This document shows positions 20,232-29,935 of a stretch of 64,000 bases of DNA, in pieces (within the stretch, counting starts at the first letter, position 1; each line of letters begins with the position of its first letter). The position numbers and the translations under genes are program-made. The notes below the pieces were generated by a model, which was given only the letters and a program-made list of their open reading frames with translations, was not told the DNA's origin and searched no databases. This stretch comes from Rhodosorus marinus (taxonomy: Eukaryota; Rhodophyta; Stylonematophyceae; Stylonematales; Stylonemataceae). Location: positions 124,001-188,000 of the forward strand of contig JAMWBK010000002.1 in assembly GCA_029953675.1 (NCBI GenBank). Direction: 5' to 3'.

Positions 20232-20786
20232 CTAGAAACCTCCACCAAGCTTGCTGCACGGTACCTTAAAATAAGAGAAACCGGAAAGTATTCGTGAGGT
20301 GATGATGCATTTTGAGGCTCTATATCCTGGAGTTCGTGGAGTCCTTCCGGAGGAATACATTGCGCACGGCCTTAAAATTTTAGAGCGAGGCTCCTTTTGT
20401 TCTTACCGGGACGTCGTCTGCTCTCCTTGAAGAACTTATGCACCCGGGAGCAAACGGAACCCCCGGGGTGCTTAGGAGAAATCGATTTCCTTCGGGGTTG
20501 AACAGGGTTTCCCGAAAAAGTAAACTTTTCTAAACTTTTGAAAGTACTGAAATACCTCAAAAGTTAATTAAAAATAGCTGAGGGCAAGGTAGATTCAATC
20601 CTATTCATGAATTTCTGCCGGCTTTTGCTTGGTGGTAGAGGAGTGCTTGCTAATTATCAGGAAACGCATTCATGCGGAAAAGTGATGGATGGGTATGATG
20701 ACCTTACTAAGGTGGTCTTGGGGCAAAAGTGTTTTCATCGGCTGTCAGTACCGCCTACATGCGCGTGATGCAAGCTTAGGAACGCG
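20232..20786. mobile_element. About 555-bp insertion of unknown type inside a B copy
   Basis: B reads AGTCTGCC-TTGCGCTGAGGGTCGC without interruption, whereas here AGTCTGCC and CGCCGAGGGTCGC are separated by about 555 bp. The insert has no terminal inverted repeat or obvious target-site duplication. Two short protein-like frames overlap near 20,295: K-L-A-A-R-Y-L-K-I-R-E-T-G-K-Y and R-E-V-M-M-H-F-E-A-L-Y-P-G-V-R-G. They continue with L-P-E-E-Y-I-A-H-G-L-K-I-L to a stop near 20,430. I do not recognise them. Confidence 0.5.
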
Positions 20787-21054
20787 CCGAGGGTCGCTCC
20801 CACCGGTTCCAGCCATTGTGGAAAGCTTTTGTCATGTGGATAAGTCGGGTTTAGAGTGGTTGCGGAAGTGTTTCGCTGAGCATCCTACTTAGTACTTGGC
20901 ACTTTTACGGCGTTTGAGTGCCGCCCTGTGGCGATATTCTAGCAGCATACTTGCCGAGGCGCGCCATCGGCGCCTGGGTTTGCACGCTTCCCTCCCTAGT
21001 TCTTAGTTCCTTTTCACGCCTTGCGTAGCGCTTCAGGCTGTGCTAGTGAAGCCC
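20787..21054 (+). mobile_element. Right part of the interrupted B copy (C terminus and 3' UTR)
   Basis: It starts in the middle of the segment encoding A-E-G-R-S-H-R-F-Q-P and continues through F-C-H-V-D-K-S-G-L-E-W-L-R-K-C-F. The 3' UTR follows with GCCTTGCGTAGCGCTTCAGG and ends GTGCTAGTGAAG at 21,051. AGTATAAAA follows at 21,055. Confidence 0.7.
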
Positions 21055-21063
21055 AGTATAAAA

Positions 21064-21117
21064 ACCAGTGTTAGTGGTGCGCTGTGGTATGTGGTTGCCG
21101 AATAAAGGCTACGGCGG
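21064..21117 (+). mobile_element. 3' tail of a family F-type element
   Basis: GTGCGCTGTGGTATGTGG then TTGCCGAATAAAGGCTACGG matches the end of the F 3' UTR (compare 390-424). Nothing else of the element is present. GTTAC does not follow here, unlike in the other copies. Confidence 0.5.
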
Positions 21118-21208
21118 TCCCCTCGAATGTCGGTCTTCGGCGACCCATGACCATATGGCAACCCAGACAGTGGCGCTAGAGAACGCTAAGATAGGTAGGG
21201 AGCCCCTA

Positions 21209-21337
21209 CCATGTAAGGAGACCCGAGGCGCGCCATCGGCGCCTGGGGTTGCATGCTTCCCTCCCTAGTTATTAGTTCATCTTCACGCCTTGCGTAGCGC
21301 TTCAGGCTATGCTAGTAAAGTCCATGTAAGGAGACCC
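21209..21337 (+). mobile_element. 97-bp element B tail flanked by a 16-bp target-site duplication
   Basis: CCATGTAAGGAGACCC occurs at 21,209-21,224 and again, identical, at 21,322-21,337. Between them (21,225-21,321) lies only the last 97 bp of B: the codons for the extreme C terminus (E-A-R-H-R-R-L-G-L region) and the 3' UTR ending TGCTAGTAAAG plus T. This fixes the 3' end of B and shows there is no poly(A) tail. Confidence 0.85.
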
Positions 21338-23925
21338 CTCACCGGGTTTGGAAACTAGATTATGAGGGAAAAATACTCATCGGAGACAAATCGAGTTCCT
21401 GCGCGTTGACGGCTAACTGGGCTTCACTGCGCGATAGCTCACTATTGATTCCTGCTCTCACCGAGCCCGAAGCTTCATTTAAATTATTCCCTACACTGGT
21501 GGTGGCTCGCTGAATTTTTCTATGCAAGATATTCACAACTTGCAAATCAACGCACGACGTTTGCGAACCAAACGCAGTAGCAGCGCATCTACGGAGCTCT
21601 ACAGACACGGAGGCTAGGACGGGGCACCACAACCCAGACTAACGTAACCCCATGAACATGTGTAGATTTGAAATTTTCGTGTAGTTTTCCCATTGTCACT
21701 ACTCGGCTTCTACGTCGATACCTGCCGATCTGTAGGTTTCCGAAGGGCCACGAGCTGGGAACGGGCGTGACTCGATAAGCGATCGCTTTCAAGCTGCAAG
21801 TACGTAGTCTTTTGAGTTTGAACCATTTAATCCTCCAAACTACCATTCTGTTCAAGTAGTTTTTGGGCATGCGGGGGGAGTGCAAATAGATGAGGCACAT
21901 ATCCACGTGGAATTGTCGGCCGCCTCTGGGGCCACAACGAAATTTCTCACGTTTCAGTAGATTCGTACCGAAAATCTATTGAAACTCCTAAAACCTTGAG
22001 CTGCTGCCAGCAGATTTTCTTCAAATAAACGGAAGCGTATTTCCGGAACACATCTCCCACTGCAAGTAGCGCTTTTTTTTTTTCTAGACGATCTCTCAGA
22101 CCTTAGGAAGCCGAGCGAACCTCGGAAACTGCACATCATCGCTATTTAGCATAGAGTGGCTTTTGCTGACCACAACCCTTAATATATTGTGGTTGGGACG
22201 AACGCGGAAGAATTTCATAGGGAGAGGGCCGAGTACCTCGCTTTAGGGGTTCTTTTGCGCTACCATATTCATCTCGCTCAAACATCAACGTCAAAGATGC
22301 TTAACTAAGAAGATACTCAAGCGGAATTTCCCCTCTTTCCGAAAGAATTTCTTTTAGATCGAACCCGAGTTTCCGGACCGACAGAAAATACGCAGAGCTT
22401 GGCTCGAAATAGCTAGAGTCCTCAGAGAGATTGCTGATATTCTCAGATTCTTTCGGGAAAAAAACAAATATTCGGATTTTTGGGGAAGAACCAGCCCTTA
22501 AAGCTACCCTCTCCAGAGAACGTCCTTCCACCCGCTAGCTCAGTCCCACGTGTCGGGCTTCACGCAAACCGCTGGGGTGATTTTCTAAGCACCATGAGCA
22601 GTTTGGATTTCATCTATGCAAGCCTGACTCTTGGACGATACGAATGTTACACTGTTTTCGCCGAGCTTAAAAGTTTGAAACACTGCCAGGTATTCGGATA
22701 CGGAATTGCGTTTCAACAGAAGCGTTCGATCTACGGTACAGGTAGAGCCATTCATTCCTCGAAGCTAATTTAGTGGGGCCCTTCAGCTCCATGAGAGTTG
22801 ACAACGTTCCTGCGAATCAGCTCCATGAGTTGCCACCTTGCAAATGCGCTGGTACGCCGCAAGTCAAAAGCAAAGGTCTTCGAGTTGCGGAATGGAATCA
22901 AATAGGCGACAAGGACTCTCCGATTTTCTCCTCTCATAGCCGAACCCGGGACTGAGTTTTTCTCCGTCGATACCCTCCGCGAGTTGAAATTTTCCTCAAT
23001 GAAGCCTTCGATAGTACAGCTGCAATCGAAAGCAGTTCTCTGGAAGAACCGCAGACCTATCCTTCACCTTCAATCGCTCCAAATTTCGCGATAACGGGTT
23101 CCGACGGCGTGAATTTGTAGCATTCTGTCAGTCGGTGCGCTTTCTCGGTCGTAACCGTCAGAATTTGCATGTGCACCCGCACTAAAGGGTACACACAGAG
23201 CTGCGCTCCAGGGTCGAGTGTTTCGAATTCTTGTCGGAGGGGTCTCATCATTCGCGAACCCGCCCTTTCGAACCCTGAAAGCATCGGAAACTAGAGAAAG
23301 TAACCTTCGTGTGATTGACAAGACCAGCATTTTCTGCTACAGAAAAAATGAACCAATTCAAAATCTAGATTCACGTATATGAATGAAAACGCGCAGAGTT
23401 CATATTCCGAAACGTGTCCTCACGACATTTTCCGTGTCGCATTAACTCGGAGAGCGACGCGTTTTCCTCTACAAGATTGATTTGCGAACCCTCCTCCAAC
23501 ACACACGCGCCCAAAGATTTTCCAAAACAACCAACTGTAGAGCATTTTTTCTTTCAGGAGTACATGTTTCTCAATGTGTTTGGTTCTTGGAGTCAGCATA
23601 GACTCGAATGAATTCTGATTCAGTTTTCCGAGCGAGGGTTGAGAACTCTTACTCCCCCTGGGGAAACAGATTAGGGGCTTGATTCAGGATCCCTCATTAA
23701 GGAGTTTGGGTGGGGGCTTGGAGTTCTCTTACGCACGAAACAAGGGCAACACGGTGTGTGGTCGAGTATAAGCTAGGTCACTGAACATCTATTGCTTTTA
23801 TGCGTAAATATTTGATGAAAGCAGATACGATCACCAAACTGCCAGACCCCGCTGGGGGCGGTTACTCACCAGCTGTCACATCGGATGTCCTAGTGTGAGA
23901 GTTCTAGTTCCTTCCAGTGAAAAGA
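21338..23925. other. 2.6-kb stretch without a supported gene
   Basis: Only short frames with no recognisable domain. GTTACGTTAGTCTGGG occurs alone on the minus strand at about 21,630-21,647. A weak protein-like frame lies at 22,610-22,770 (Y-E-C-Y-T-V-F-A-E-L-K-S-L-K) and continues past a stop to 22,955; it may be a decayed gene but matches nothing I know. Confidence 0.4.
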
Positions 23926-24310
23926 ACTTCGAGTGAAAGAACGACGGTATGCTGAGAGTAAGGCCAGTCTGCCTTGCGCTGAGCGTCGTCCTCACAGATT
24001 TCAGCCTTTCGTTGTGGCAACCTTTGGCCACGTGGATAAGTCGGGTTTGGAGTGGTATTAAAACCACCAGGGGTTGCGGAAACGTTTTTCTGAGCGTCCT
24101 ATGGAATACTTGGAACTCTTACGCCGTTTCAGTGTCGCCGTGTGGCGATATTCTAGCAGTATGCTTGCCAAGGCGCGCCATCGGCGCCTGGGTTTGCATG
24201 TTTCTCTCCCGAGTTCTTAGTTAGTGTTACGCTGCAGTAGGCAGCTGCCCAATAAAGCTTACGGTTACAGTCCACGCCTTGCGTACCGCTTCAGGCTCTG
24301 CTAGTAAAAA
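23926..24310 (+). mobile_element. 5'-truncated element B copy carrying a nested F tail
   Basis: Starts at GTGAAAGAACGACGGTATGC (the V-K-E-R-R-Y segment of ORF2) and ends GCTCTGCTAGTAAA at 24,308. Compared with the copy at 18,334-19,242 it has one extra 40-bp block in the 3' UTR (24,224-24,263). Confidence 0.75.
24220..24267 (+). mobile_element. 40-bp family F tail inserted in a B copy, GTTA duplication
   Basis: The empty site is TTCTTAGTTACAGTCCACG (19,196-19,214). Here GTTA (24,220-24,223) is followed by a 40-bp block ending CTGCCCAATAAAGCTTACG, and then GTTACAGTCCACG resumes at 24,264. The insert is only the F-family 3' tail, with a 4-bp duplication of GTTA. Confidence 0.85.
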
Positions 24311-26080
24311 CTTTGCCCCTAGTCTCTTGTGCAACCAGTTCCTTCCGTATTTCGCAAGGCTATAATGAATTTTGAAAATAAATAGGCAACGGATACGAAT
24401 TTTACTTTTCAAAGGGCAGAACGAAGGGTGGGTCTCACCGTGGAGCCCGGGCGTGGACCGACCGAAGCGTCTCATAAGTTCCAGAATAAGTAATTTACCG
24501 AAAGTAAACTACTGAATCCGAGCTGAAGGTATTCATTCAACTGTTTTCATTGCGATAATTTGGCGAGGGAAAATGAAGGCCGTTTTCCAAGGCTTTGTCC
24601 ATTGTTCCCGTATGAATTTTCAGAGTATTGCATAGGCTGTTTGGATACGAACTACGTCTCATAATAAAAATATATATAATGAATGAATTTGGATATATTT
24701 GTTTATATAATGAAGGAGATGTTTTCATTGAATTTCTTGTTTTTGCCAAGTCCATCAAAAAACGTGGCAAAGAAGATGAACAACATGGCCTTGTGTATTG
24801 AAAAAGCTTGTAAAATGCTGTGCAACTGATTGCCCACATGACGGGGGTCAATGCCTAGTTTTAAACGCATTGTCGAAAGGTTGCTTTTCATTGCCATGCG
24901 CATAGGGCAAGTTCATAGAAGTATAGTTCGAACTGCGCCACCCAAGCACAAGTGCTTAAGACTACCCTGCCAAAACCATCGTCATAGGAGTTCTGGTTTT
25001 TTCTGCAGTTTTCAATGTTGGAGCACGTCTTGTGGGAGTTCTATCTTCTAGTTGAAGGTGTTGCTGAGCGTCTGTGCATAATATTGTGGATTTTCAATAA
25101 TTCAGGCTCTATTGCACTAGGCTCTAATAACCTTACGCCAAGCTCCGCACTAGTTGTGCAAGTTCTCCTTGCCCGGTTGCTGTCACGGAGTTGATGAAGT
25201 GTTTTCTAGGCAGCAGGTGCGATTACGTACCGAGGCGCTGTTGATAGATTACGCAGGTTGCTTTTTGTTGTGCCAAAAGATTATAAAGCCACGGAACCGT
25301 TATTTCCACGGCTACACGAGCTTCTGGTGGTTTACTAACTTCTGGGCTCAAGACAAGATTGGCTATGATTTGAACGCTCAGGGACTTGATTTCCTTTCGC
25401 TGGAAGCGTCTGATGCGTCGGTATGCTTTGTGGGAGTAAGGCGAGTATATTTGACTGTTGTCAATAGCTCATTAGCAAAACAAGTGCCTTTTCCTTGTTA
25501 CGTTCGCCACCTGCGGAGATTCGCTTCATAGGAGAAGTCTTAGATGTCCCCGTCGGATTGTTTCTCCGAAAATCGTAGGGGCTATTCTAAACCCCATTCC
25601 CAGCCCTGCACCTTATCTGCGAAACATGTCTACATACCACCGAACAACCTCGCAAATCCCTCGTTTCGTAGTAAACAAACTTTACGGGGCCCGATAGCGC
25701 AGTGGCTTCCGAGAAATTCGTTCAATGAAGGAAGTCCAATGTCGAAATTGAGTGAACAGTTTATACAAGAAATTCAAGAGACAAGCGATGCAGAGCATGC
25801 TCTTCGACGCAATTTCTTTAATCGTTCTCATCCGCAGTCATGAACCCTCCTGCCAATTTCTTTTCCATGCATTGTTTAAGCCATGGACTGCAAACGATGG
25901 GAAATACAGTAGTTGCGGAAATGATTCAAAAGTGTCTCGATACTCTGATTCCACACCAAAAATAAGAACCTGGAACCTAAAGAAAATGAAAATCGCCGTC
26001 GAGTAGAAACCTGCAAATTTGTTAAAATGCACCTCAAAAAAAAGAAAAAAGCGTCCAGCCACGGGGACTCGAATCGAATG
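24311..26080. other. Stretch without a supported gene
   Basis: A 125-codon frame at 25,154-25,531 (plus) is the longest. It has W-W-F-T-N-F-W-A-Q-D-K-I-G-Y and C-F-V-G-V-R-R-V-Y, but no recognised family, and its start is not supported. Otherwise AT-rich and repeat-poor. Confidence 0.35.
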
Positions 26081-26082
26081 GT

Positions 26083-26286
26083 TTAATCTGAGGCTAAAAA
26101 AAACCCCGAGGGGAAAAAAGCCCAAGTGCGGCGAAGAACTCGCGCCTCCAACATCAAAGCGGCATTCATGCGACTGAGGTCATGTTTTAAAACCATTTGT
26201 TTTTCCCATAATGTGAGCCGGAAAGCCGCATTTAGGCTGGCCGAAGGACTCGCCCTACTCCCATGCACGAAAAATTTATTGCTCAA
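26083..26286 (-). mobile_element. C-type element tail (C terminus of ORF2 and start of 3' UTR)
   Basis: On the minus strand: M-N-A-A-L-M-L-E-A-R-V-L-R-R-T then F-F-P-S-G-F-F. This parallels C at 51,674-51,886 (M-N-A-V-L-M-V-E-A-R-Y-L-R-R-A, F-F-F-P-L-G-V-F). The nucleotide signature TTTTCCCCTCGGGGTTTTTT is shared with 51,725-51,750 and, less well, 61,385-61,405. Confidence 0.6.
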
Positions 26287-26940
26287 AATTAGTCAGTCGG
26301 CATCGGCATAGAAAGACAAGAATCACGCAAAGAAGAACAGTAGAGCAGGGAAGCCACGGGGGACTGCTCTCGACTACTTGTCACAACACAACCCTCGAAG
26401 TCTACCCATCTTCAAACAGCGAACTGAGTGGATGCTTCAGATGTCCAATCATATTTATCTGAGACCAAATAACGTCGAGGCAGAGTCAAAGAAGTTAGGC
26501 ACATTCCCGCAACTCTTGTCGAACTGTACAACTGCCATTTTGGTGCAAGCTACGACACATTTCAAACCACAACACCGATGACTGCAATAAAGCCAATCAT
26601 TGATTTCCAGTATGAGATCTTGAGTGGAACCGACGGATATTTCGAACCTTGGTTTCTTTCTGACACTGTCGAATATTCGGAATCGGTGAGCGAAATTTCG
26701 TCTTTGCACCTGTCAACGCCAGTCAGGGCAATCATAGCACTGTCCCGACTCAAGGAAGAAATCTGGGTCCGCTCGCCAAGAACGGTAGATGATAACGTGT
26801 TCCTCGGAGATGCAGGAACTTCACTCTTCGATAAGTCTAGACCATAAACGGATGTTGGGTAGTGGACAAAGATTGAAATCTAGGCCCCTCACTCTGATCT
26901 CACTGACCGTGGAATGAATGGTCAGACCAGTTAAGGAAGC
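26287..26940. other. Upstream flank of the Cys-rich gene, no supported gene
   Basis: A plus-strand frame at 26,578-26,847 (89 codons) looks mildly protein-like (Y-E-I-L-S-G-T-D-G-Y-F-E-P-W-F) but has no recognised family and no link to the gene at 27,080. Confidence 0.3.
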
Positions 26941-26941
26941 C

Positions 26942-26949
26942 TATATAAT
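26942..26949 (+). promoter_or_regulatory. TATA box of the Cys-rich gene
   Basis: TATATAAT lies 131 bp upstream of the ATG at 27,080. Comparable boxes precede the two related genes at 59,166 and 62,041. Confidence 0.55.
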
Positions 26950-27079
26950 GAGCGGAGTTCATGATCAACTTGCCTACATCAACAGCCGCTAACAGTGTCG
27001 ACGAGGAAGGCAGATTATATTCTACTTACACGCGGAGTTGGGCCTGAGGGACAGAATCATCAAGCTCGACAACAACACC

Positions 27080-28297
27080 ATGAGGACGACTGCGGCATTC
27101 ATCATTGCCACCTTGGCCATCCTGGGCACGGCAAGTGCTCAGCAAGAGAATTTGCACGATACGACATCCGCGCGAACAGGAACGTTCCGCAAGCCTGCCA
27201 AATGTCAGAGCTATGCGGACGAATATGACGTAGTAGCTGTCCATGACTACGAAAACACGAAGTGCTACGAGCTGCTCGACACTGGAAAATATGCCAAAAT
27301 TGGACTGGTTTGCCTCACAATTGAGGAGTACGAGGGAAAGAAGTGCATCAAGTTCGTTTTCAAAGCCGTCGATGGCTACAAGTTCACGAAGATTTATGCG
27401 GGCGCCGATGCGAACTGCGCCATCCCGAAGAACGATCCTTTCCAGGTCAAAAAGACTGGACACTTTTATGAGGAGAGCGTCTATGTTTGTCTGGATGAGT
27501 TCCATGCGTTCCCAGGGGAAAACAAATCTGGATGTTGCAATTCCGACATTTGCACCTTTGTCAAGGTCGTGGCCCAGAAGCAGATTTGCAACCACTATGG
27601 ACTATGCTATTGGGAATCGAAGAACTATTGGGGCTTCCCGCACGCGGAAGGGGGTTGCACTCGCGGTCCACATGACTGGTATACAAGTTGCAGCGTGCCA
27701 CTACTCTGCAAGGATCTCCCGCCGCCACCCCCAGAGGAGCAGCCGTGCGCGTCCTATGTCGACAAATACCACAAGTACGCAATAGGCAACTACAGGAACA
27801 AGAAATGCTACGCGCTCACTATCGAGGGCAAGAGCGAAAAGGTTGGAATTTTGTGCGTCAGCACAAGAGAGCGACGAGGCAGGAAGTGCATCAGGTTCTA
27901 CTTCCTGGCACTGCCGGGTTACTCGGTTTCCGCTGTCCAGGCTGGCGCATCTGACAACTGTGATACAGCAACTGGTGCTAGGTACCAAAGTGGGAGGAGG
28001 GTCAGGGGCAACGGACAGAAGGACATCGTTCTCTATGTCTGTCTGGCTTCATTTGACTCGCCCCCTGGACCGAAGCACGAAGGCTGCTGCAACAGAGACA
28101 TATGTATGTTTGCGAGGGCTGCTTTCTTGAAGAAGGTCAGTAGCCCATATTATGGTTATGGTCACAAGCCTGCTCCCATCACCAAGAAATTCATTGTGTA
28201 CCCCAAAATCAATGACAGAGGATGCTCATACTACGAGCACGCACCTGACGTGCGCTGCAGCATTCCGCTATTCTGCAGATTCCCAATCTACCACTGA
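27080..28297 (+). CDS. Secreted Cys-rich protein with two homologous domains, 405 aa
   Basis: ATG at 27,080 (context AACACCATGA) opens a signal peptide: M-R-T-T, a hydrophobic core (A-F-I-I-A-T-L-A-I-L-G-T) and a likely cleavage after A-S-A. Two domains follow, about residues 35-210 and 220-405, joined by a short proline linker (P-P-P-P-P-E-E-Q). Each domain has the same order of marks: C-x-x-Y-x-D/K-x-Y, K-C-Y-x-L, V/I-G-I/L-x-C, G-x-K-C-I-x-F-x-F, G-Y, A-G-A-x-x-N-C, V-C-L-x-x-F, G-C-C-N-x-D-I-C. The conserved cysteines suggest a disulfide-stabilised extracellular fold, perhaps in wall or matrix. The function is unknown and I do not recognise the family. It is related to the tandem genes at 59,166 and 62,041 but clearly diverged from them. 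No intron is needed. Confidence 0.8.
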   Translation: MRTTAAFIIATLAILGTASAQQENLHDTTSARTGTFRKPAKCQSYADEYDVVAVHDYENTKCYELLDTGKYAKIGLVCLTIEEYEGKKCIKFVFKAVDGYKFTKIYAGADANCAIPKNDPFQVKKTGHFYEESVYVCLDEFHAFPGENKSGCCNSDICTFVKVVAQKQICNHYGLCYWESKNYWGFPHAEGGCTRGPHDWYTSCSVPLLCKDLPPPPPEEQPCASYVDKYHKYAIGNYRNKKCYALTIEGKSEKVGILCVSTRERRGRKCIRFYFLALPGYSVSAVQAGASDNCDTATGARYQSGRRVRGNGQKDIVLYVCLASFDSPPGPKHEGCCNRDICMFARAAFLKKVSSPYYGYGHKPAPITKKFIVYPKINDRGCSYYEHAPDVRCSIPLFCRFPIYH

Positions 28298-28639
28298 TAG
28301 GTTTAGACAACCAGAGCAAAACTAGATTTTAAAAGGCTGCGAGAGGGCTTTCTGAGCTTAGCGACGATAAGTAGTGTTTAACATCTTGTCTCTCCCGTAC
28401 GTCACAACTCGTCAGTAAAAAGATACCTTTTCCCTCCAACAACACTGCTCAGGGCTAGAAGGTACCAGGCGGGAGTATGAAGCCGAAACCCCCCGAAGAA
28501 AATTGGAGCGGCGTCCATTGGATCGCCGTCCAATGGTTATAGTCGTCCGGTCCTGTCAGCTTCGGACATCTCGGGAAACACCCTACCCAGTCCATACTCT
28601 CTAGGTTGTAGTTACGCACGGTATTTCAATCCGCAACTG
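28298..28639. other. 3' flank of the Cys-rich gene
   Basis: No gene seen. A palindromic stretch, GGCGTCCATTGGATCGCC, lies at 28,511-28,528. Confidence 0.4.
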
Positions 28640-29195
28640 AGGCTCACAACCGTGAACGCTTTACTAAAGGACTCTGTGTTGGAGCCCGTCGGGAGGAAAT
28701 AAGGAGTCTATCTATGCGTCAAAAAAACCCTAATGGGTTGTGTGGCTACGTTCTACTACAGGGATGATCTCATAGTTCCCTTCGTCAGTTCGGCGCGCCT
28801 GCGTCGCATAGTGCATTCCCTTTCCATAAGGACCGTTTGAGTGTCGCCCGTGCTTCGCTGACTTGTGTCGATGGGTGCTGCAATGCGCAATCAACTCTTT
28901 CAAGAATTCATCAGCTGGCTTACCCATCCTACCGAACGTCTTCACGCGGAAGGGCACGAAAGTGTCGTCATTGTGAGCTCCAATCGCACCCAGATAGTAT
29001 TTGGACTCTTTAAACTTCTCGGCCTTGTATGCAGTACCCTGTCTCCCAGGACGCTTTGTGTAGGTAGGTCTTTTGCAGCGGCGAGGTCACTTTCACGTCG
29101 ATCACTTTCAGCTTACCGGTCCGAGGATGGCGTGCCAAAATGTCCGGTCGAAGGTGGCTGACTGGGTAGTGCCCGCTCAGTTGCAGCGTCACCTC
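28640..29195 (-). mobile_element. 5'-truncated family E element
   Basis: On the minus strand the frame 29,192-29,010 encodes L-R-P-D-I-L-A-R-H-P and V-I-D-V-K-V-T-S-P (endonuclease core). It continues in another frame with F-V-P-F-R-V-K-T-F-G-R-M-G-K and E-R-S-H-T-T-H to about 28,730. The 3' UTR ends TAGTAAAGCGTTCACGGTTG near 28,645, equivalent to CAGTAAAGTGTACGCGGTTA in the copy at 442-980. Confidence 0.7.
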
Positions 29196-29479
29196 AAGTC
29201 TCCATTGTCTCAGTTATGTAGCAAGAGCGTCCCGGACTATGTTGTGTCGCAGGGTCCAGCTCCCTGTAGAGCTGGTGCAGTGGTACAGTCGTTGAATACC
29301 TGTCGAGTCATGGCGTTGTGAACATATTTTACATGTACCAAGGTTTCGTACGCCCGGCAGCGGCAATCCCAGCAGTTGTCCCCCTGACCCCGCGCCAAGG
29401 TCACCACAAATCTTCTCTCAAGAGGAATAAAGCCCGTTCCTTTTATTTCGTCTATGTTTAGAACATCCTAGACAGCAGG
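29196..29479. other. No feature seen
   Basis: Between the E copy and a dispersed repeat. No protein-like frame. Confidence 0.3.
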
Positions 29480-29935
29480 GGTTCAATCTGTTAACAAAAC
29501 CAGGTGTTTGAGTATTGTTGATCCACTTCCTCATCCATTTATTCAAACAAACCACTCTTGATGGATCGCAATATACGGCTCTACCTCTGAGATGCTTGGA
29601 CTTAGGGAAACGTTCATTCGGATGAAAGCGTTCAAAACCTTAATCCTATGTAGCCTTGATCCGAAACACTCAGGTAGCTGACAAACTACGAACAAATGCT
29701 GGCGATACTACTACAATGGCTCTGTGTTCATAAACCCTGTTCGTCACCAAATCCGGCTGAGCACGGAACCCCCCTTTAAGTTCAGTCAATATAAGGGTGC
29801 TGATTGGTTACCAGTCTTTTCGATTGTGTGTCCCAAGGCTGAACTTATACCAAACCCTTCGGCACACAGATGGTATTTACGTGGAGTTGCAGGGGGGCAT
29901 TCGATAGGTGCAGATCAGCCTGAGTCTGGGAACAA
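29480..29935 (+). repeat. Dispersed repeat R, copy 1 (about 450 bp)
   Basis: Shares many blocks in order with 49,800-50,265 (same strand) and 44,555-44,895 (opposite strand). These include TTATTC...GAACAAACCA, GATGGAT/GATGGCTTCTAGGATC, CTCTGAGATGCTTGGACTT, CTTGATCC, ACAAACTACGAA, AACCCTGTTCGTCACCAA, CAGTCAATATAA, GCATTCGATA and TGCAGATCAGCC. The other two copies hold CACTATATAT. Solo LTR is one reading; the ends were not defined. Confidence 0.6.

Noticed and set aside
22480-22955. Two adjacent plus-strand frames considered as a gene
   Set aside because: A stop separates them, no start or splice sites fit well, and no domain is recognised.
25683-25760. A TAGCGCAGTGG box A-like motif suggesting a tRNA gene
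   Set aside because: No matching box B (GGTTCGAATCC-like) at the right distance, and the flanks do not form an acceptor stem.
27026-27595. 189-codon minus-strand ORF opposite the Cys-rich gene
   Set aside because: It is the antisense shadow of a strongly supported gene with signal peptide and conserved cysteines.
27080-28297. Assignment of the Cys-rich proteins to pherophorins
   Set aside because: The globule-Pro-globule plan is similar, but the order and spacing of cysteines and the V-C-L-D-E-F / G-C-C-N marks do not fit the pherophorin domain as I know it.
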